A stretch of 64,000 bases of DNA from Hydrogenophaga sp. Lineage in GTDB: Bacteria; Pseudomonadota; Gammaproteobacteria; Burkholderiales; Burkholderiaceae_C. Location: NCBI RefSeq assembly GCF_030158645.1, contig NZ_JAOASO010000023.1, positions 18,119-82,118 on the forward strand, in the 5' to 3' direction. The notes under the pieces were generated by a model, which was not told the origin of the DNA, made no database searches, and worked only from the letters and a program-made list of their open reading frames with translations. Made by a program: the position numbers and the translations under genes. Each line of letters opens with the position of its first letter. Within the stretch, counting starts at the first letter, position 1. This document shows, piece after piece, positions 15,505 to 25,164 of the stretch.

Positions 15505-16419
15505 TCACGGGGTCTTGGTGGCGCCGACCATTTTCATGGCGGACGCAATCAGGGCAGACACCTCCGTCATGTTGCTTGGCACGATGAGCGTGGTGGTGGC
15601 GTCGGCAGCAACCTTGCTGTAAGCATCCACCGCGCGCTCGGCCACCTTGAGCTGCACGGCTTCCTGGCCACCCGGCTGGCGGATGGCTTCGGCCACCACA
15701 CGGATGGCTTCTGCGGTGGCCTCGGCCACCGCCAGAATGGCCGACGCTTCGCCCTGTGCATTGTTGATCTCGGCTTGCTTCTCACCTTCGGATCGGGCGA
15801 TGAAAGCCTCGCGCTCACCGGTGGCGATGTTGATCTGCTCCTGACGGCGACCTTCGGAGGCCGCAATCAGCGCGCGCTTCTCGCGCTCGGCGGTGATCTG
15901 GGCCTGCATGGCCAGCAAGATCTCTTTCGGCGGGGTGAGGTCCTTGATTTCGTATCGCAGCACCTTCACACCCCAGTTCAGCGCGGCCTCGTCGATGGCG
16001 TGCACCACCTGGGCGTTGATGATGTCGCGCTCCTCGAACGTCTTGTCGAGTTCGAGTTTGCCGATCACCGAACGCAGCGAGGTCTGGGCCAGCTGGGTCA
16101 CGGCGACGATGTAGTTGGACGAGCCATAGCTCGCACGCATCGGATCGGTGACCTGGAAGTACAGGATGCCGTCGACCTGCAGCTGGGTGTTGTCGCGCGT
16201 GATGCACACCTGGCTGGGCACATCCAGCGGGATTTCCTTCAGGCTGTGCTTGTAGGCCACCTTGTCGATGAAGGGCACCAGAAAATTCAGGCCCGGTGCC
16301 AGCGACGAGTGGTACTTGCCCAGTCGCTCGACTACCCAGGCGTTCTGCTGCGGCACCACCTTGACGGAACGCGTGATGAAGATGGCAGCAACGATGAGCA
16401 GGAGGATGGCGATTTCCAT
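15505..16419 (-). CDS. SPFH/band 7 membrane protein (QmcA/stomatin type)
   Basis: A 304-residue protein: an N-terminal membrane anchor (about 1-17), then an SPFH domain (about 20-180, Val-Val-Glu-Arg-Leu-Gly-Lys-Tyr near the start), then a Glu/Ala-rich coiled coil (about 185-250) and a C-terminal region. This is the bacterial stomatin/QmcA layout. Such proteins assemble into large ring or cage structures in the inner membrane and often pair with an NfeD-type protein, which is exactly the upstream gene here. Confidence 0.92.
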   Translation of the reverse strand: MEIAILLLIVAAIFITRSVKVVPQQNAWVVERLGKYHSSLAPGLNFLVPFIDKVAYKHSLKEIPLDVPSQVCITRDNTQLQVDGILYFQVTDPMRASYGSSNYIVAVTQLAQTSLRSVIGKLELDKTFEERDIINAQVVHAIDEAALNWGVKVLRYEIKDLTPPKEILLAMQAQITAEREKRALIAASEGRRQEQINIATGEREAFIARSEGEKQAEINNAQGEASAILAVAEATAEAIRVVAEAIRQPGGQEAVQLKVAERAVDAYSKVAADATTTLIVPSNMTEVSALIASAMKMVGATKTP

Positions 16420-16485
16420 GGCGGGCGGTTCTCGATGAAGTTGGAGAGTGGTGAGGGTAGCGCAGGCGCGCCAAGCTGTCCGGGG

Positions 16486-16911
16486 TCAGACCTTGTCGAC
16501 CAGCAGGCGGCTGCCCACGAGCTCGGCCACACGGTAGCTGCCGGGTGTGGGCGTGTTGCCCGGACGGTGGATGGCGGTCCACTGGGCGCCCCGGTATTTG
16601 ACGCTGGCGGTGCCATCGACGTTCCATTCGTCGATCTGCAGGATCTCGCCCACATCGAGGTTCACGCTGCGCAGGGCGCGCACCGACGGGTCGCTCTCGC
16701 GCCGCTTCTTGATGAAATACCAGGCCACCACGGCCGCCGAGCCGGTGATCGCGGCAACGAGCAACTGGCCAACCATCCCCAGGCCGGCGTGAGCGGCCAC
16801 GGCGCCCGCGGCCATGCCCACCGCCAGCATGAGCAGGTAAAACGTGCCCGTGAACAGTTCGAGTGCGACGGTGGAGCCCGCCAGCAGCCACCACAATGTT
16901 GAATCCGACAT
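16486..16911 (-). CDS. NfeD-family membrane protein
   Basis: A 141-residue protein with membrane segments in the first 80 residues and a small C-terminal OB-fold domain (about 95-141: Val-Gly-Glu-Ile-Leu-Gln-Ile-Asp-Glu-Trp, later Ala-Glu-Leu-Val-Gly-Ser-Arg-Leu-Leu-Val). This is the short NfeD form (PF01957). The start at 16911 gives the membrane protein directly; the longer frame adds a non-family segment. NfeD proteins partner SPFH proteins; the two genes are adjacent and co-oriented. Confidence 0.88.
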   Translation of the reverse strand: MSDSTLWWLLAGSTVALELFTGTFYLLMLAVGMAAGAVAAHAGLGMVGQLLVAAITGSAAVVAWYFIKKRRESDPSVRALRSVNLDVGEILQIDEWNVDGTASVKYRGAQWTAIHRPGNTPTPGSYRVAELVGSRLLVDKV

Positions 16912-16976
16912 GCCTGCTCCCGTTACTTGGATGGATGGTTCTGGCCGGTGTGCCCACCGCTCCGCTGGGGCCGAGG

Positions 16977-17001
16977 GTGGCGTTTGTCTGACCAACGCCA
17001 C
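16977..17001. promoter_or_regulatory. Perfect 8-base inverted repeat between nfeD and the decarboxylase
   Basis: GTGGCGTT (16977-16984) and AACGCCAC (16994-17001) with a 9-base spacer lie in the divergent intergenic region. It could be an operator for either gene or a leader hairpin of the decarboxylase mRNA; on the + strand it is followed by ATTTTG, which is too weak for a confident terminator. Confidence 0.5.
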
Positions 17002-17138
17002 ATTTTGCGGCAAATGAGTGGCGTCGCCCGGACCCGGACACACGTTGTCCGTACACTTCGCGCCTGCTTTGCCTTTGGTGGCATGCGCACGACCCGCACC
17101 CTTTTGCCCGATGGCCGCTCCGGCGGCTGGAGAACCTC

Positions 17139-19421
17139 ATGAAATTCCGTTTCCCCATCGTCATCATCGACGAGGACTTCCGCTCCGAAAACACCTCGGG
17201 TCTGGGCATTCGCGCTTTGGCGCAGGCCATCGAGGTCGAGGGCTTCGAGGTGGTGGGTGTGACCAGCTACGGCGACATGAGCCAGTTCGCCCAGCAGCAG
17301 AGCCGGGCCAGCGCGTTCATCCTGTCGATCGACGACGAAGAATTCAGCCATGGCGCAGACCTCGACCCGGTCGTGCTCAACCTGCGCAACTTCATCGACG
17401 AGGTGCGGCGCAAGAACTCGGATGTGCCGATCTACATCTACGGCGAAACCAAGACCAGCCGGCATCTGCCCAACGACATCCTGCGCGAGCTGCACGGCTT
17501 CATCCACATGTTCGAGGACACGCCCGAGTTCGTGGCGCGCCACATCATCCGCGAGGCCAAAAGCTACCTCGAAGGCATCCAGCCGCCGTTCTTCAAGGCG
17601 CTGCTGGACTACGCCGAAGACGGTTCCTATTCGTGGCACTGCCCTGGCCATTCGGGCGGCGTGGCGTTCCTCAAGAGCCCGGTGGGCCAGATGTTCCACC
17701 AGTTCTTCGGCGAAAACATGCTGCGCGCCGACGTGTGCAACGCGGTGGAAGAGCTGGGCCAATTGCTGGACCACAACGGCGCCATCGGTGCCAGCGAGCG
17801 CAATGCGGCCCGCATCTTCAACGCCGACCACTGCTTCTTCGTCACCAACGGCACCAGCACCAGCAACAAGATGGTGTGGCACCACACGGTGGCGCCGGGC
17901 GACGTGGTGGTGGTCGACCGCAACTGCCACAAGTCGATCCTGCACGCGATCATCATGACCGGCGCGGTGCCGGTGTTCTTGCGGCCCACGCGCAACCACT
18001 ACGGCATCATCGGCCCGATCCCTCAAGCCGAGTTCTCGCCCGAGGCGATCCGCCAGAAGATCGCTGCCAACCCGCTGCTCAAGGGCGTCAATGCCAAGAC
18101 CGTCAAGCCGCGCATCCTGACCTTGACGCAGAGCACCTACGACGGCGTGCTCTACAACACCGAGACCATCAAGCACGCGCTCGACGGCTACATCGACACG
18201 CTGCATTTCGACGAGGCCTGGCTGCCACACGCAGCTTTCCACCGCTTCTACGGCAGCTTCCACGCCATGGGCAAGAAGCGCGCACGGCCGAAGGACCAGA
18301 TCGTCTTCGCGACGCAGTCCACCCACAAGCTGCTCGCCGGCATCAGCCAGGCCAGCCAGGTGCTGGTGCAGGACGCGGTCGATCGCAAGCTCGACCGCCA
18401 CCTCTTCAACGAGGCCTACCTGATGCACACCAGCACCAGCCCGCAGTACGCGATCATCGCCAGCTGCGATGTGGCCGCGGCCATGATGGAGCCGCCCGGT
18501 GGCAAGGCGCTGGTGGAAGAGAGCATTTTCGAGGCGCTCGACTTCCGCCGCGCCATGCGCAAGATCGACGCCGAGTTCGGTGACGACGACTGGTGGTTCA
18601 AGGTCTGGGGACCGGACGATCTGGCCGACGAAGGCATGGGTGAGGCCGTCGACTGGGTGCTCAACCCCGACCCGGCGGGCTCGCAGGCCACCGCCAAGGA
18701 ATGGCACGGCTTTGGCGACATGGCGCCCGGCTTCAACATGCTGGATCCGATCAAGGCGACCATCGTCACGCCGGGTCTGAACCTGGATGGCCGCTTCGAG
18801 CCCGAAGGCATCCCCGCGTCCATCGTCACCAAGTTTCTCGCCGAGCACGGCGTGGTGGTGGAGAAAACGGGTCTGTACAGCTTCTTCATCATGTTCACCA
18901 TCGGCATCACCAAGGGCCGCTGGAACACGCTGCTGACCGCGCTGCAGCAGTTCAAGGACGACTACGCCAAGAACCAGCCGATGTGGCGCATCCTGCCGGA
19001 GTTCTGCCAGAAGCACCCGCGCTACGAGCAGATGGGCCTGCGCGACCTGTGCCAGCACGTGCACGAGCTCTACGCCCGCTACGACATCGCGCGCCTGACG
19101 ACCGAGATGTACCTGAGCGACCTGACGCCGGCCATGAAGCCGACCGACGCGTTCGCGCACATCGCGCAGCGAACCACCGAGCGTGTGCCCATCGACGAGC
19201 TCGAAGGCCGCATCACCACCAGCCTGGTCACGCCATACCCACCGGGCATTCCGCTGCTGATCCCGGGCGAGGTGTTCAACAAAAAGATCGTGGATTACCT
19301 CAAGTTCGCGCGCGAGTTCAACGCCCTGTGCCCCGGCTTCGAGACCGACATCCACGGTCTCGTGGAGATGGTGGGCGACGATGGCAAGAAGCGTTACTTT
19401 GCCGACTGCGTGAAAGCCTGA
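17139..19421 (+). CDS. Arginine/lysine/ornithine decarboxylase (PLP, fold type I)
   Basis: A 760-residue enzyme of the large inducible-type basic amino-acid decarboxylase family. Residues about 1-130 form the N-terminal wing (response-regulator-like, Ile-Asp-Glu-Asp), followed by the PLP domain with the cofactor lysine in Ser-Thr-His-Lys (near 415) and Asp-Glu-Ala-Trp (near 360), and the C-terminal domain. It removes CO2 from a basic amino acid, giving agmatine, cadaverine or putrescine. The substrate cannot be decided from sequence. A GGAGAA precedes the ATG. The gene is single, with no antiporter beside it, arguing for polyamine synthesis rather than an acid-resistance pair. Confidence 0.93.
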   Translation: MKFRFPIVIIDEDFRSENTSGLGIRALAQAIEVEGFEVVGVTSYGDMSQFAQQQSRASAFILSIDDEEFSHGADLDPVVLNLRNFIDEVRRKNSDVPIYIYGETKTSRHLPNDILRELHGFIHMFEDTPEFVARHIIREAKSYLEGIQPPFFKALLDYAEDGSYSWHCPGHSGGVAFLKSPVGQMFHQFFGENMLRADVCNAVEELGQLLDHNGAIGASERNAARIFNADHCFFVTNGTSTSNKMVWHHTVAPGDVVVVDRNCHKSILHAIIMTGAVPVFLRPTRNHYGIIGPIPQAEFSPEAIRQKIAANPLLKGVNAKTVKPRILTLTQSTYDGVLYNTETIKHALDGYIDTLHFDEAWLPHAAFHRFYGSFHAMGKKRARPKDQIVFATQSTHKLLAGISQASQVLVQDAVDRKLDRHLFNEAYLMHTSTSPQYAIIASCDVAAAMMEPPGGKALVEESIFEALDFRRAMRKIDAEFGDDDWWFKVWGPDDLADEGMGEAVDWVLNPDPAGSQATAKEWHGFGDMAPGFNMLDPIKATIVTPGLNLDGRFEPEGIPASIVTKFLAEHGVVVEKTGLYSFFIMFTIGITKGRWNTLLTALQQFKDDYAKNQPMWRILPEFCQKHPRYEQMGLRDLCQHVHELYARYDIARLTTEMYLSDLTPAMKPTDAFAHIAQRTTERVPIDELEGRITTSLVTPYPPGIPLLIPGEVFNKKIVDYLKFAREFNALCPGFETDIHGLVEMVGDDGKKRYFADCVKA

Positions 19422-19429
19422 AGAGACGC

Positions 19430-20284
19430 TTATCGGGGCGGAGCATCAGCCCGCACCCGCAAGAAGCTGGCGAAGCGCGGCACGCCGCTCTCGTTGACAC
19501 CGCGGAAGCGGAAAGTCACCCACTCGCCCACGGCGGGCGGACGCTCGCGCTGGGCGTCGGTGAAGCCAGTGCCCAGACGGAACCGCACACCTTCCTGTGT
19601 CTCCACCAGCAAGGCGCCCATGCGACCGGCGTGTCGGCCCTGACCGGGCAAGTGCTGCAACACGCGCGCCTCGGCGTCTTCGTGCGTCTTCACCTTCAGC
19701 AGGTCGTCGTTGCGCTCGGCTCGATAGAACGAGTCGCCCCGGTGCAGCATCAGGCCTTCGCCGCCGGCTTTCACCACTTGGTCCAGCCGCGCCATCAACT
19801 CGGTGTGGCTGGCGACGCGCTCCTGAGGGACGGCCTGGACCCAGGGGCGATGGAGTTGTCGCACCAGCGCCTGACAGGCCTGGATGCGGTCGGTGAAGCG
19901 GCCCGGGTGGGCGGGCAGGTCGAACACCATGAAACGCACGCGTCGCCAGGCGTCATCCATGGGGGTTTGGCGGCGCACGGTGGCGAGCGCTGCTTCAAAT
20001 TTCCCTCGACCGATCCAGAGTTCGCCGTCCATGGGCTCGGCGGGCCATCCGGCGGTGAACCAGCCGGGCGCTGCGATGACTTCACCGCCGCGGGTCAGCA
20101 GCTGCTGGCCATCCCAGAAGCCGCGAAGGCCATCGTATTTTTCACTCAGCCAGTAGTCGTGCAGCGGCACACCGGGCCGGTACACGTTGGCAAGCATCAG
20201 GGCCGGTGCATCGGCAGCCAAAACAGGGGCAGACAGGCCACAGGTGACCAGGCCCAACCAGCCAAGCAGCTCGCGTCGCCTCAT
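19430..20284 (-). CDS. ATP-dependent DNA ligase, LigE type with signal peptide
   Basis: A 284-residue ligase with an N-terminal export signal (about 1-24, ending Leu-Ala-Ala). The adenylation motif is Glu-Lys-Tyr-Asp-Gly with catalytic Lys49; motif III (Met-Asp-Gly-Glu-Leu-Trp) and motif IV (Gly-Gly-Glu-Gly-Leu-Met-Leu) follow, and motif V appears as Leu-Leu-Lys-Val-Lys. A short OB domain ends the protein. This is the minimal LigE form reported to act in the periplasm, possibly on DNA taken up from outside. It converges on the decarboxylase gene with 8 bases between stops. Confidence 0.9.
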   Translation of the reverse strand: MRRRELLGWLGLVTCGLSAPVLAADAPALMLANVYRPGVPLHDYWLSEKYDGLRGFWDGQQLLTRGGEVIAAPGWFTAGWPAEPMDGELWIGRGKFEAALATVRRQTPMDDAWRRVRFMVFDLPAHPGRFTDRIQACQALVRQLHRPWVQAVPQERVASHTELMARLDQVVKAGGEGLMLHRGDSFYRAERNDDLLKVKTHEDAEARVLQHLPGQGRHAGRMGALLVETQEGVRFRLGTGFTDAQRERPPAVGEWVTFRFRGVNESGVPRFASFLRVRADAPPR

Positions 20285-20308
20285 GGCGGCCCCCGAAGCG
20301 CAGAGGAA

Positions 20309-21106
20309 TCAGCTCAGCGCGTCGCTGTCGCGGCTCACGCCCGTGGTGTGGCTGTAGCCACCGTCCACGTAGGTGATCTCGGCGGTGACGCCAGCGGCCA
20401 GGTCGCTCAGCAGAAACGCGGCCACGTTGCCCACGTCTTCAATGGTCACGTTGCGGCGGATCGGTGAAGCGCTGGCGACCATGCCCAGCAACTTGCCGAA
20501 GTCCTTGATGCCGCTGGCGGCCAGGGTCTTGATGGGGCCAGCGCTGATGCCGTTGACGCGCATGCCCTTGGGACCCAACGACTCGGCCAGGTAACGGACC
20601 GATGCTTCCAGGCTGGCTTTGGCCAGACCCATGGTGTTGTAGTTGGGCACGGCGCGCAGGGCTCCGAGGTAAGTGAGGGTCAGCAGCGCCGACTTCTCGT
20701 TGAGCATGGGCAGCGCGGCCTTGGCCATGGCAGGGAAACTGTAAGCGCTGATGTCGTGCGCGATGCGGAAGTTCTCGCGCGTCAGGCCGTCCAAAAAATC
20801 CCCGGCAATCGCTTCGCGCGGTGCAAAGCCGATGCTGTGCACAAAGCCGTCGAACTTCGGCCACACCTGCGCCAGGTCGGCAAACAGCTTCTCGATCTGG
20901 GCGTCGTCGCCCACATCGCAATCAAAGATGAGCTTGGAGTCGAAATCGGCAGCGAACTCGGTGATGCGGTCCTTGAAACGCTCGCCGACGTAGCTGAACG
21001 CGAGCTCGGCACCCTGCTGGTGGCAGGCCCTGGCGATGCCGTAGGCGATGGACCGGTTGGACAGCACGCCCGTGATCAGCAATTTCTTGCCGGTGAGAAA
21101 ACCCAT
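20309..21106 (-). CDS. fabI: Enoyl-[acyl-carrier-protein] reductase (NADH)
   Basis: A 265-residue short-chain-dehydrogenase-fold enzyme that reduces trans-2-enoyl-ACP in fatty-acid elongation. The FabI pattern is complete: Gly-Val-Leu-Ser-Asn-Arg-Ser-Ile-Ala at the NADH site, His90-Ser-Ile-Gly-Phe, Tyr146, Tyr156 and Lys163 (Tyr-x6-Lys catalytic spacing). Length equals the family norm. It is the triclosan-type FabI, not FabV or FabK. It is divergent from yejA with a 38-base gap. Confidence 0.97.
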   Translation of the reverse strand: MGFLTGKKLLITGVLSNRSIAYGIARACHQQGAELAFSYVGERFKDRITEFAADFDSKLIFDCDVGDDAQIEKLFADLAQVWPKFDGFVHSIGFAPREAIAGDFLDGLTRENFRIAHDISAYSFPAMAKAALPMLNEKSALLTLTYLGALRAVPNYNTMGLAKASLEASVRYLAESLGPKGMRVNGISAGPIKTLAASGIKDFGKLLGMVASASPIRRNVTIEDVGNVAAFLLSDLAAGVTAEITYVDGGYSHTTGVSRDSDALS

Positions 21107-21144
21107 GTTTCTGTCTCCAATGAAAAATCCTTCAGAATTGTCGC

Positions 21145-22992
21145 ATGCACTTCTCCCGCATCTGCCCCGGCCACCGACTCGTCTCGACGTCCCTGGCCGC
21201 GTTGCTGGTGCTCTGGAGCACGGCGGGTTGGGCCGCTCACGGCTATGCGCTGTGGGGCCAGCTCAAGTACCCCGACGGGTTCACCCATTTCAACTATGTC
21301 AACCCCACCGCACCCAAGGGCGGTGAGTTGCGGCTGGTGAGCAACCTTCGGCTGTCCACCTTCGACAAGTACAACCCGTTCACGCTGCGCGGCAGTGCGC
21401 CGGCCTATTTGTCCAACTTGATGTTCGACTCCTTGCTCGCTGGCGCGCTGGACGAAAACGGGGCCGCCTACGGCCTGCTGGCCGAGGACGTGGTGACCGC
21501 GCCCGATGGCCTGTCGGTCACGTTCAAGTTGCGCGACACCGCGCGCTTTCACAACGGCGACCCGGTGCTCGCCGCCGACGTGAAGCACAGCTTCGACACG
21601 TTGCTGGGTCCACACACCTCACCCGCCTTCAAGACCGTGCTGCAAGACGTGGCCGGACTGGACGTGCTGGGCGAGAGAACCGTGCGCTACCGCTTCAAGA
21701 AGCCCAACCGGGAACTGCCACTGACCGTGGGCGGGCTGCCGGTGTTCAGCCGTGCCTGGGGCAATGCCATCGACCCCAAGACCGGCCAGCGCAAGACCTT
21801 CGACCAGGTCGTGACCGACATTCCCATCGGCAGCGGGCCTTACAAAATCGGTCCGGTTCAGTTCGGCCGGGACATCACCTACGTGCGCGACCCGGCCTAC
21901 TGGGCGCGCGACCTGCCGGTTCGCCGGGGCACCGCCAATTTCGACCGCATCGTCGTCAAGATCTACAAGGACAACACGGCCAAGCTTGAAGCGCTGAAGG
22001 CGGGCGAGTTCGACCTCATGCGCTTTTTCTCGGCAGGGGACTGGGCGCGTCGCGTCAACGGCAAACGTTTCAATACCGGTGAACTCGTCAAGGGCGAGTT
22101 CACCCACCGCCTGCCCACCGGCTTTCAAAGCTATGTGCTCAACACACGCCGACCGCCGCTGGACGACATCCGCGTGCGCGAGGCGCTGGGTCTGGCGATG
22201 GACTACGAGTGGATGAACCGGCAGATGTTCTACAACGCCTACCAGCGCGTGCAGGGGCTGTTCGGCAACACCGATTGTTCGCCGCAGGGCACGCCCCCGC
22301 CCGAGGAGCTGGCCTTGCTGGAGCCCTGGCGCAAACAACTGCCACCCGCCGTGTTCGGCCCGGTGTATGCAGCGCCGCGCACCGATGGCACGGACTCCCT
22401 GCGCGGCAACCTCAAACGCGCGCAGGCCTTGCTGCGTGAGGCCGGCTGGACCGTGCAGGGCGGCCAACTGCGCAACGCGCAGGGCAAGTCCATGACGATC
22501 GAGTACCTCGACAGCAACGAGACCGGCGCTCGCGTGGTCACCCCCTGGATCCGCAACCTCACCAAGCTGGGTGTTGAACTGAAGTTCCGCCCGGTGGACT
22601 TCGCGCTGTACCAGCAGCGCCTGCGCAGCTTTGATTTCGACATCGTTTCGCTGGCCTACGGCGGCACCAACAACCCGGGTGCGGAGTACGCCGACCTGTT
22701 CGGCAGCGCTGCTGCCAAGACCGAAGACTCGGGCAACCACACCGGCACCGCCAACCCGGCCGTGGATGCGCTGATCGAGCGCATGGTGGAAGCCCCCACA
22801 CAACCCGAATTTCTGGCCGCCTGCCGTGCGCTGGACCGCGCCATCACCCACAGCCATGTGCTGATCCCGCAGTGGTCAGCCACGACCCACCGCATGGCCT
22901 ACAACGCATGGCGGCTGGCTCGCCCGAAAGACATGCCCCCTTATGCATCCGGTGAGGTCTGGGCCATCGACACCTGGTGGGCTCAGAAATGA
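21145..22992 (+). CDS. yejA: Peptide ABC transporter substrate-binding protein (YejA type)
   Basis: A 615-residue SBP_bac_5 family protein with an export signal (about 1-30, ending Gly-Trp-Ala-Ala). It has the YejA start after cleavage (His-Gly-Tyr-Ala-Leu-Trp-Gly) and the Ala-Pro-Lys-Gly-Gly motif. It captures oligopeptides in the periplasm for the YejB-YejE-YejF importer encoded immediately downstream. A GC-rich dispersed repeat separates it from yejB, which may change expression between binding protein and permease. Confidence 0.93.
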   Translation: MHFSRICPGHRLVSTSLAALLVLWSTAGWAAHGYALWGQLKYPDGFTHFNYVNPTAPKGGELRLVSNLRLSTFDKYNPFTLRGSAPAYLSNLMFDSLLAGALDENGAAYGLLAEDVVTAPDGLSVTFKLRDTARFHNGDPVLAADVKHSFDTLLGPHTSPAFKTVLQDVAGLDVLGERTVRYRFKKPNRELPLTVGGLPVFSRAWGNAIDPKTGQRKTFDQVVTDIPIGSGPYKIGPVQFGRDITYVRDPAYWARDLPVRRGTANFDRIVVKIYKDNTAKLEALKAGEFDLMRFFSAGDWARRVNGKRFNTGELVKGEFTHRLPTGFQSYVLNTRRPPLDDIRVREALGLAMDYEWMNRQMFYNAYQRVQGLFGNTDCSPQGTPPPEELALLEPWRKQLPPAVFGPVYAAPRTDGTDSLRGNLKRAQALLREAGWTVQGGQLRNAQGKSMTIEYLDSNETGARVVTPWIRNLTKLGVELKFRPVDFALYQQRLRSFDFDIVSLAYGGTNNPGAEYADLFGSAAAKTEDSGNHTGTANPAVDALIERMVEAPTQPEFLAACRALDRAITHSHVLIPQWSATTHRMAYNAWRLARPKDMPPYASGEVWAIDTWWAQK

Positions 22993-23085
22993 TGCCCCCA
23001 CGCTCCACCGCTGCGCGGGTCGCTGCCCCCCGAGGGGGCTGGCCTTGCCTGGGGCGGCCCGGCGCGGCGGCCTTCTCACCTCGGA
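22993..23085. repeat. GC-rich dispersed palindromic repeat element
   Basis: This sequence between yejA and yejB contains the stem GCCCCC-CGA-GGGGGC (23025-23039) and a second GC-rich palindromic stretch (GGCC-rich, about 23040-23075). I recognise the overall string (CCCCCACGCTCC, CTGCGCGGGTCGCTGCC, GGGGCGGCCCGGC) as a type repeated many times between genes in Comamonadaceae genomes. Copy number cannot be tested in one window. Confidence 0.65.
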
Positions 23086-23099
23086 GCAACTGACACGCC

Positions 23100-24128
23100 A
23101 TGTGGGTCTACATCCTCAAACGCCTGCTGCTCATGATCCCGACGCTGTTCGGGGTGCTGTTGCTGACCTTCGTGGTGATCCAGTTCGTGCCAGGCGGTCC
23201 GGTGGACCAGTACCTGGCCGAAGCCCGTGCGGGTGCCGGGGCAGCGGGCGCCGAAGGTGGCTCGGTCTACCGCGGCGCGCAAGGTGTGGACCCCAAACGC
23301 ATCGAGCAGATCAAAGCCCTCTACGGCTTCGACAAGCCGGCGCACGAACGTTTCTTCCAGATGCTCGGTCAGTTCGCGCGCTTCGATCTGGGCACCAGCT
23401 TCTTCCAGAACAAGGCCGTGTCCGAACTCATCCTGGAGAAGCTGCCGGTCTCCATCACGCTCGGCTTGTGGACCTTCCTCATCAGCTACGGGGTGGCGGT
23501 GCCGCTGGGCGTGGCCAAGGCGGTGCGGGCCGGCTCGCGTTTCGATCTGGCCACCACCTTGCTCGTGCTCATCGGCTACGCCATCCCGGGGTTCGTGCTG
23601 GGTGTCGCGCTGCTGGTAATCTTTGGCGGTCAGCTGCAGTGGTTTCCCCTGCGTGGTCTCACATCCTCCAACTGGGAAGAGCTCAGCTGGGGGGCGCGCA
23701 TCGTCGACTACCTCTGGCACATCACCCTGCCGGTCACCGCCATGGTGCTGGGCAGCTTCGCCGTCACGGCCATGCTGACCAAGAACGCGTTTCTGGAAGA
23801 GATCCGCAAGCAGTACGTGATGACCGCGCGTGCCAAGGGCCTGAGCGAGCGGCAGGTGCTTTGGAAACACGTTTTTCGCAACGCGCTCATCCCCATCGTC
23901 ACCGGCTTTCCCTCGGCCTTCATCGGCGCTTTCTTCGCGGGCTCGCTGCTGATCGAAACCCTGTTCTCGCTCGACGGCCTGGGCTTGCTCAGCTATGAGA
24001 GCGTGATCCGGCGCGACTATCCCGTCGTGCTCGGCACGCTGTTTTTCTTCACGCTGATCGGCCTGGTGACCAAGCTGATTTCCGACCTCTGCTACGTCTG
24101 GGTGGACCCGCGTGTCAAATTCGACTGA
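23100..24128 (+). CDS. yejB: Peptide ABC transporter permease (YejB type)
   Basis: A 342-residue BPD_transp_1 permease with six predicted membrane segments. The EAA-loop is visible near residue 245 (Thr-Ala-Arg-Ala-Lys-Gly-Leu), which contacts the ATPase. The starting Trp-Val-Tyr-Ile-Leu-Lys-Arg-Leu is typical of DppB/YejB proteins, as is an extended first periplasmic loop. It overlaps yejE by 17 bases, showing tight operon structure. Confidence 0.93.
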   Translation: MWVYILKRLLLMIPTLFGVLLLTFVVIQFVPGGPVDQYLAEARAGAGAAGAEGGSVYRGAQGVDPKRIEQIKALYGFDKPAHERFFQMLGQFARFDLGTSFFQNKAVSELILEKLPVSITLGLWTFLISYGVAVPLGVAKAVRAGSRFDLATTLLVLIGYAIPGFVLGVALLVIFGGQLQWFPLRGLTSSNWEELSWGARIVDYLWHITLPVTAMVLGSFAVTAMLTKNAFLEEIRKQYVMTARAKGLSERQVLWKHVFRNALIPIVTGFPSAFIGAFFAGSLLIETLFSLDGLGLLSYESVIRRDYPVVLGTLFFFTLIGLVTKLISDLCYVWVDPRVKFD

Positions 24129-25164
24129 AGCCGTGACACCCTCGTTGTCGCCGAGCGCCCGCGCCTGGCGCCGCTTCAAGCGCAACCGCCTGGGCTACTG
24201 GAGTCTCGTGCTGTTCTGCCTGCTGGTGGTGGGCAGCCTGTTCGCCGAGGTGCTGTCGAACGACCGGCCCTTGGTCGTTCGCTACGAGGGCACGACCTAT
24301 TTCCCCATGCTGAAGGACCATGCGGAGACGGTGTTCGGTGGCGACTTCGACACCACCACCGACTACCTCGACCCCTTCATCCGCGAACAACTGAGCAAGG
24401 GCGACAACTGGGCGATATACGCACCCAATCCCTACGGCCCGCAGACGCTGAACTACTTCGCCAAACTGCCCAACCCGTCGCCGCCCACGCTGGACAACCT
24501 GTTCGGCACCGACGATCGCGGCCGCGACCTGCTGGCCCAGCTGATCTACGGCTTTCGCGTGAGCGTGCTGTTCGCACTGGCGCTCACCGTCATCGGCGTG
24601 CTGCTGGGGGTGGTCACCGGTGCCATCCAGGGCTTCTTCGGTGGCAAAACCGATCTCGCTTTCCAGCGTTTCATCGAGATCTGGGGCTCCATGCCCGAGC
24701 TGTATTTGCTCATCATCTTTTCGGCCGTGTTCGCGCCCAGCATCAGCCTGCTGCTGATCCTGCTCAGCCTGTTCGGCTGGATGGGTCTGTCCGACTACGT
24801 GCGCGCCGAGTTCCTGCGCAACCGCCAGCTGGACTACGTGCGCGCAGCGCGCGCGCTGGGCCTGTCCAACTGGCAGATCATCTGGCGCCATGTGCTGCCC
24901 AACAGCCTCACACCAGTGGTCACCTTTCTACCGTTTCGCATGAGCGCAGCCATCCTGGCGCTCACCTCGCTTGACTTTCTGGGCCTGGGCGTGCCACCCG
25001 GTACACCGTCGCTGGGCGAGCTGCTGAGCCAGGGCAAGAACAACATCGACGCCTGGTGGATTTCGCTCTCGACCTTCGCGGTGCTGGTGATCACGCTGCT
25101 GCTCTTGACCTTCATGGGGGATGCCTTGCGCGATGCGTTGGACCCGCGGAAAGCGGACAAATGA
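24112..25164 (+). CDS. yejE: Peptide ABC transporter permease (YejE type)
   Basis: A 350-residue DppC/YejE permease. It has a first membrane segment near residues 28-46, a long periplasmic insert (about 50-140) that is characteristic of YejE, then the five-TM transport domain with the EAA-loop Ala-Ala-Arg-Ala-Leu-Gly-Leu. Its Gly-Thr-Asp-Asp-Arg-Gly-Arg-Asp motif is the DppC hallmark. Its stop overlaps the yejF start as ATGA. Confidence 0.93.
   Translation: MSNSTEAVTPSLSPSARAWRRFKRNRLGYWSLVLFCLLVVGSLFAEVLSNDRPLVVRYEGTTYFPMLKDHAETVFGGDFDTTTDYLDPFIREQLSKGDNWAIYAPNPYGPQTLNYFAKLPNPSPPTLDNLFGTDDRGRDLLAQLIYGFRVSVLFALALTVIGVLLGVVTGAIQGFFGGKTDLAFQRFIEIWGSMPELYLLIIFSAVFAPSISLLLILLSLFGWMGLSDYVRAEFLRNRQLDYVRAARALGLSNWQIIWRHVLPNSLTPVVTFLPFRMSAAILALTSLDFLGLGVPPGTPSLGELLSQGKNNIDAWWISLSTFAVLVITLLLLTFMGDALRDALDPRKADK

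Noticed and set aside
16923..19355. An 810-codon minus-strand open frame opposite the decarboxylase
   Set aside because: The sense strand encodes a full, conserved PLP enzyme; the antisense frame is long only because stop codons are rare in reversed GC-rich codons.
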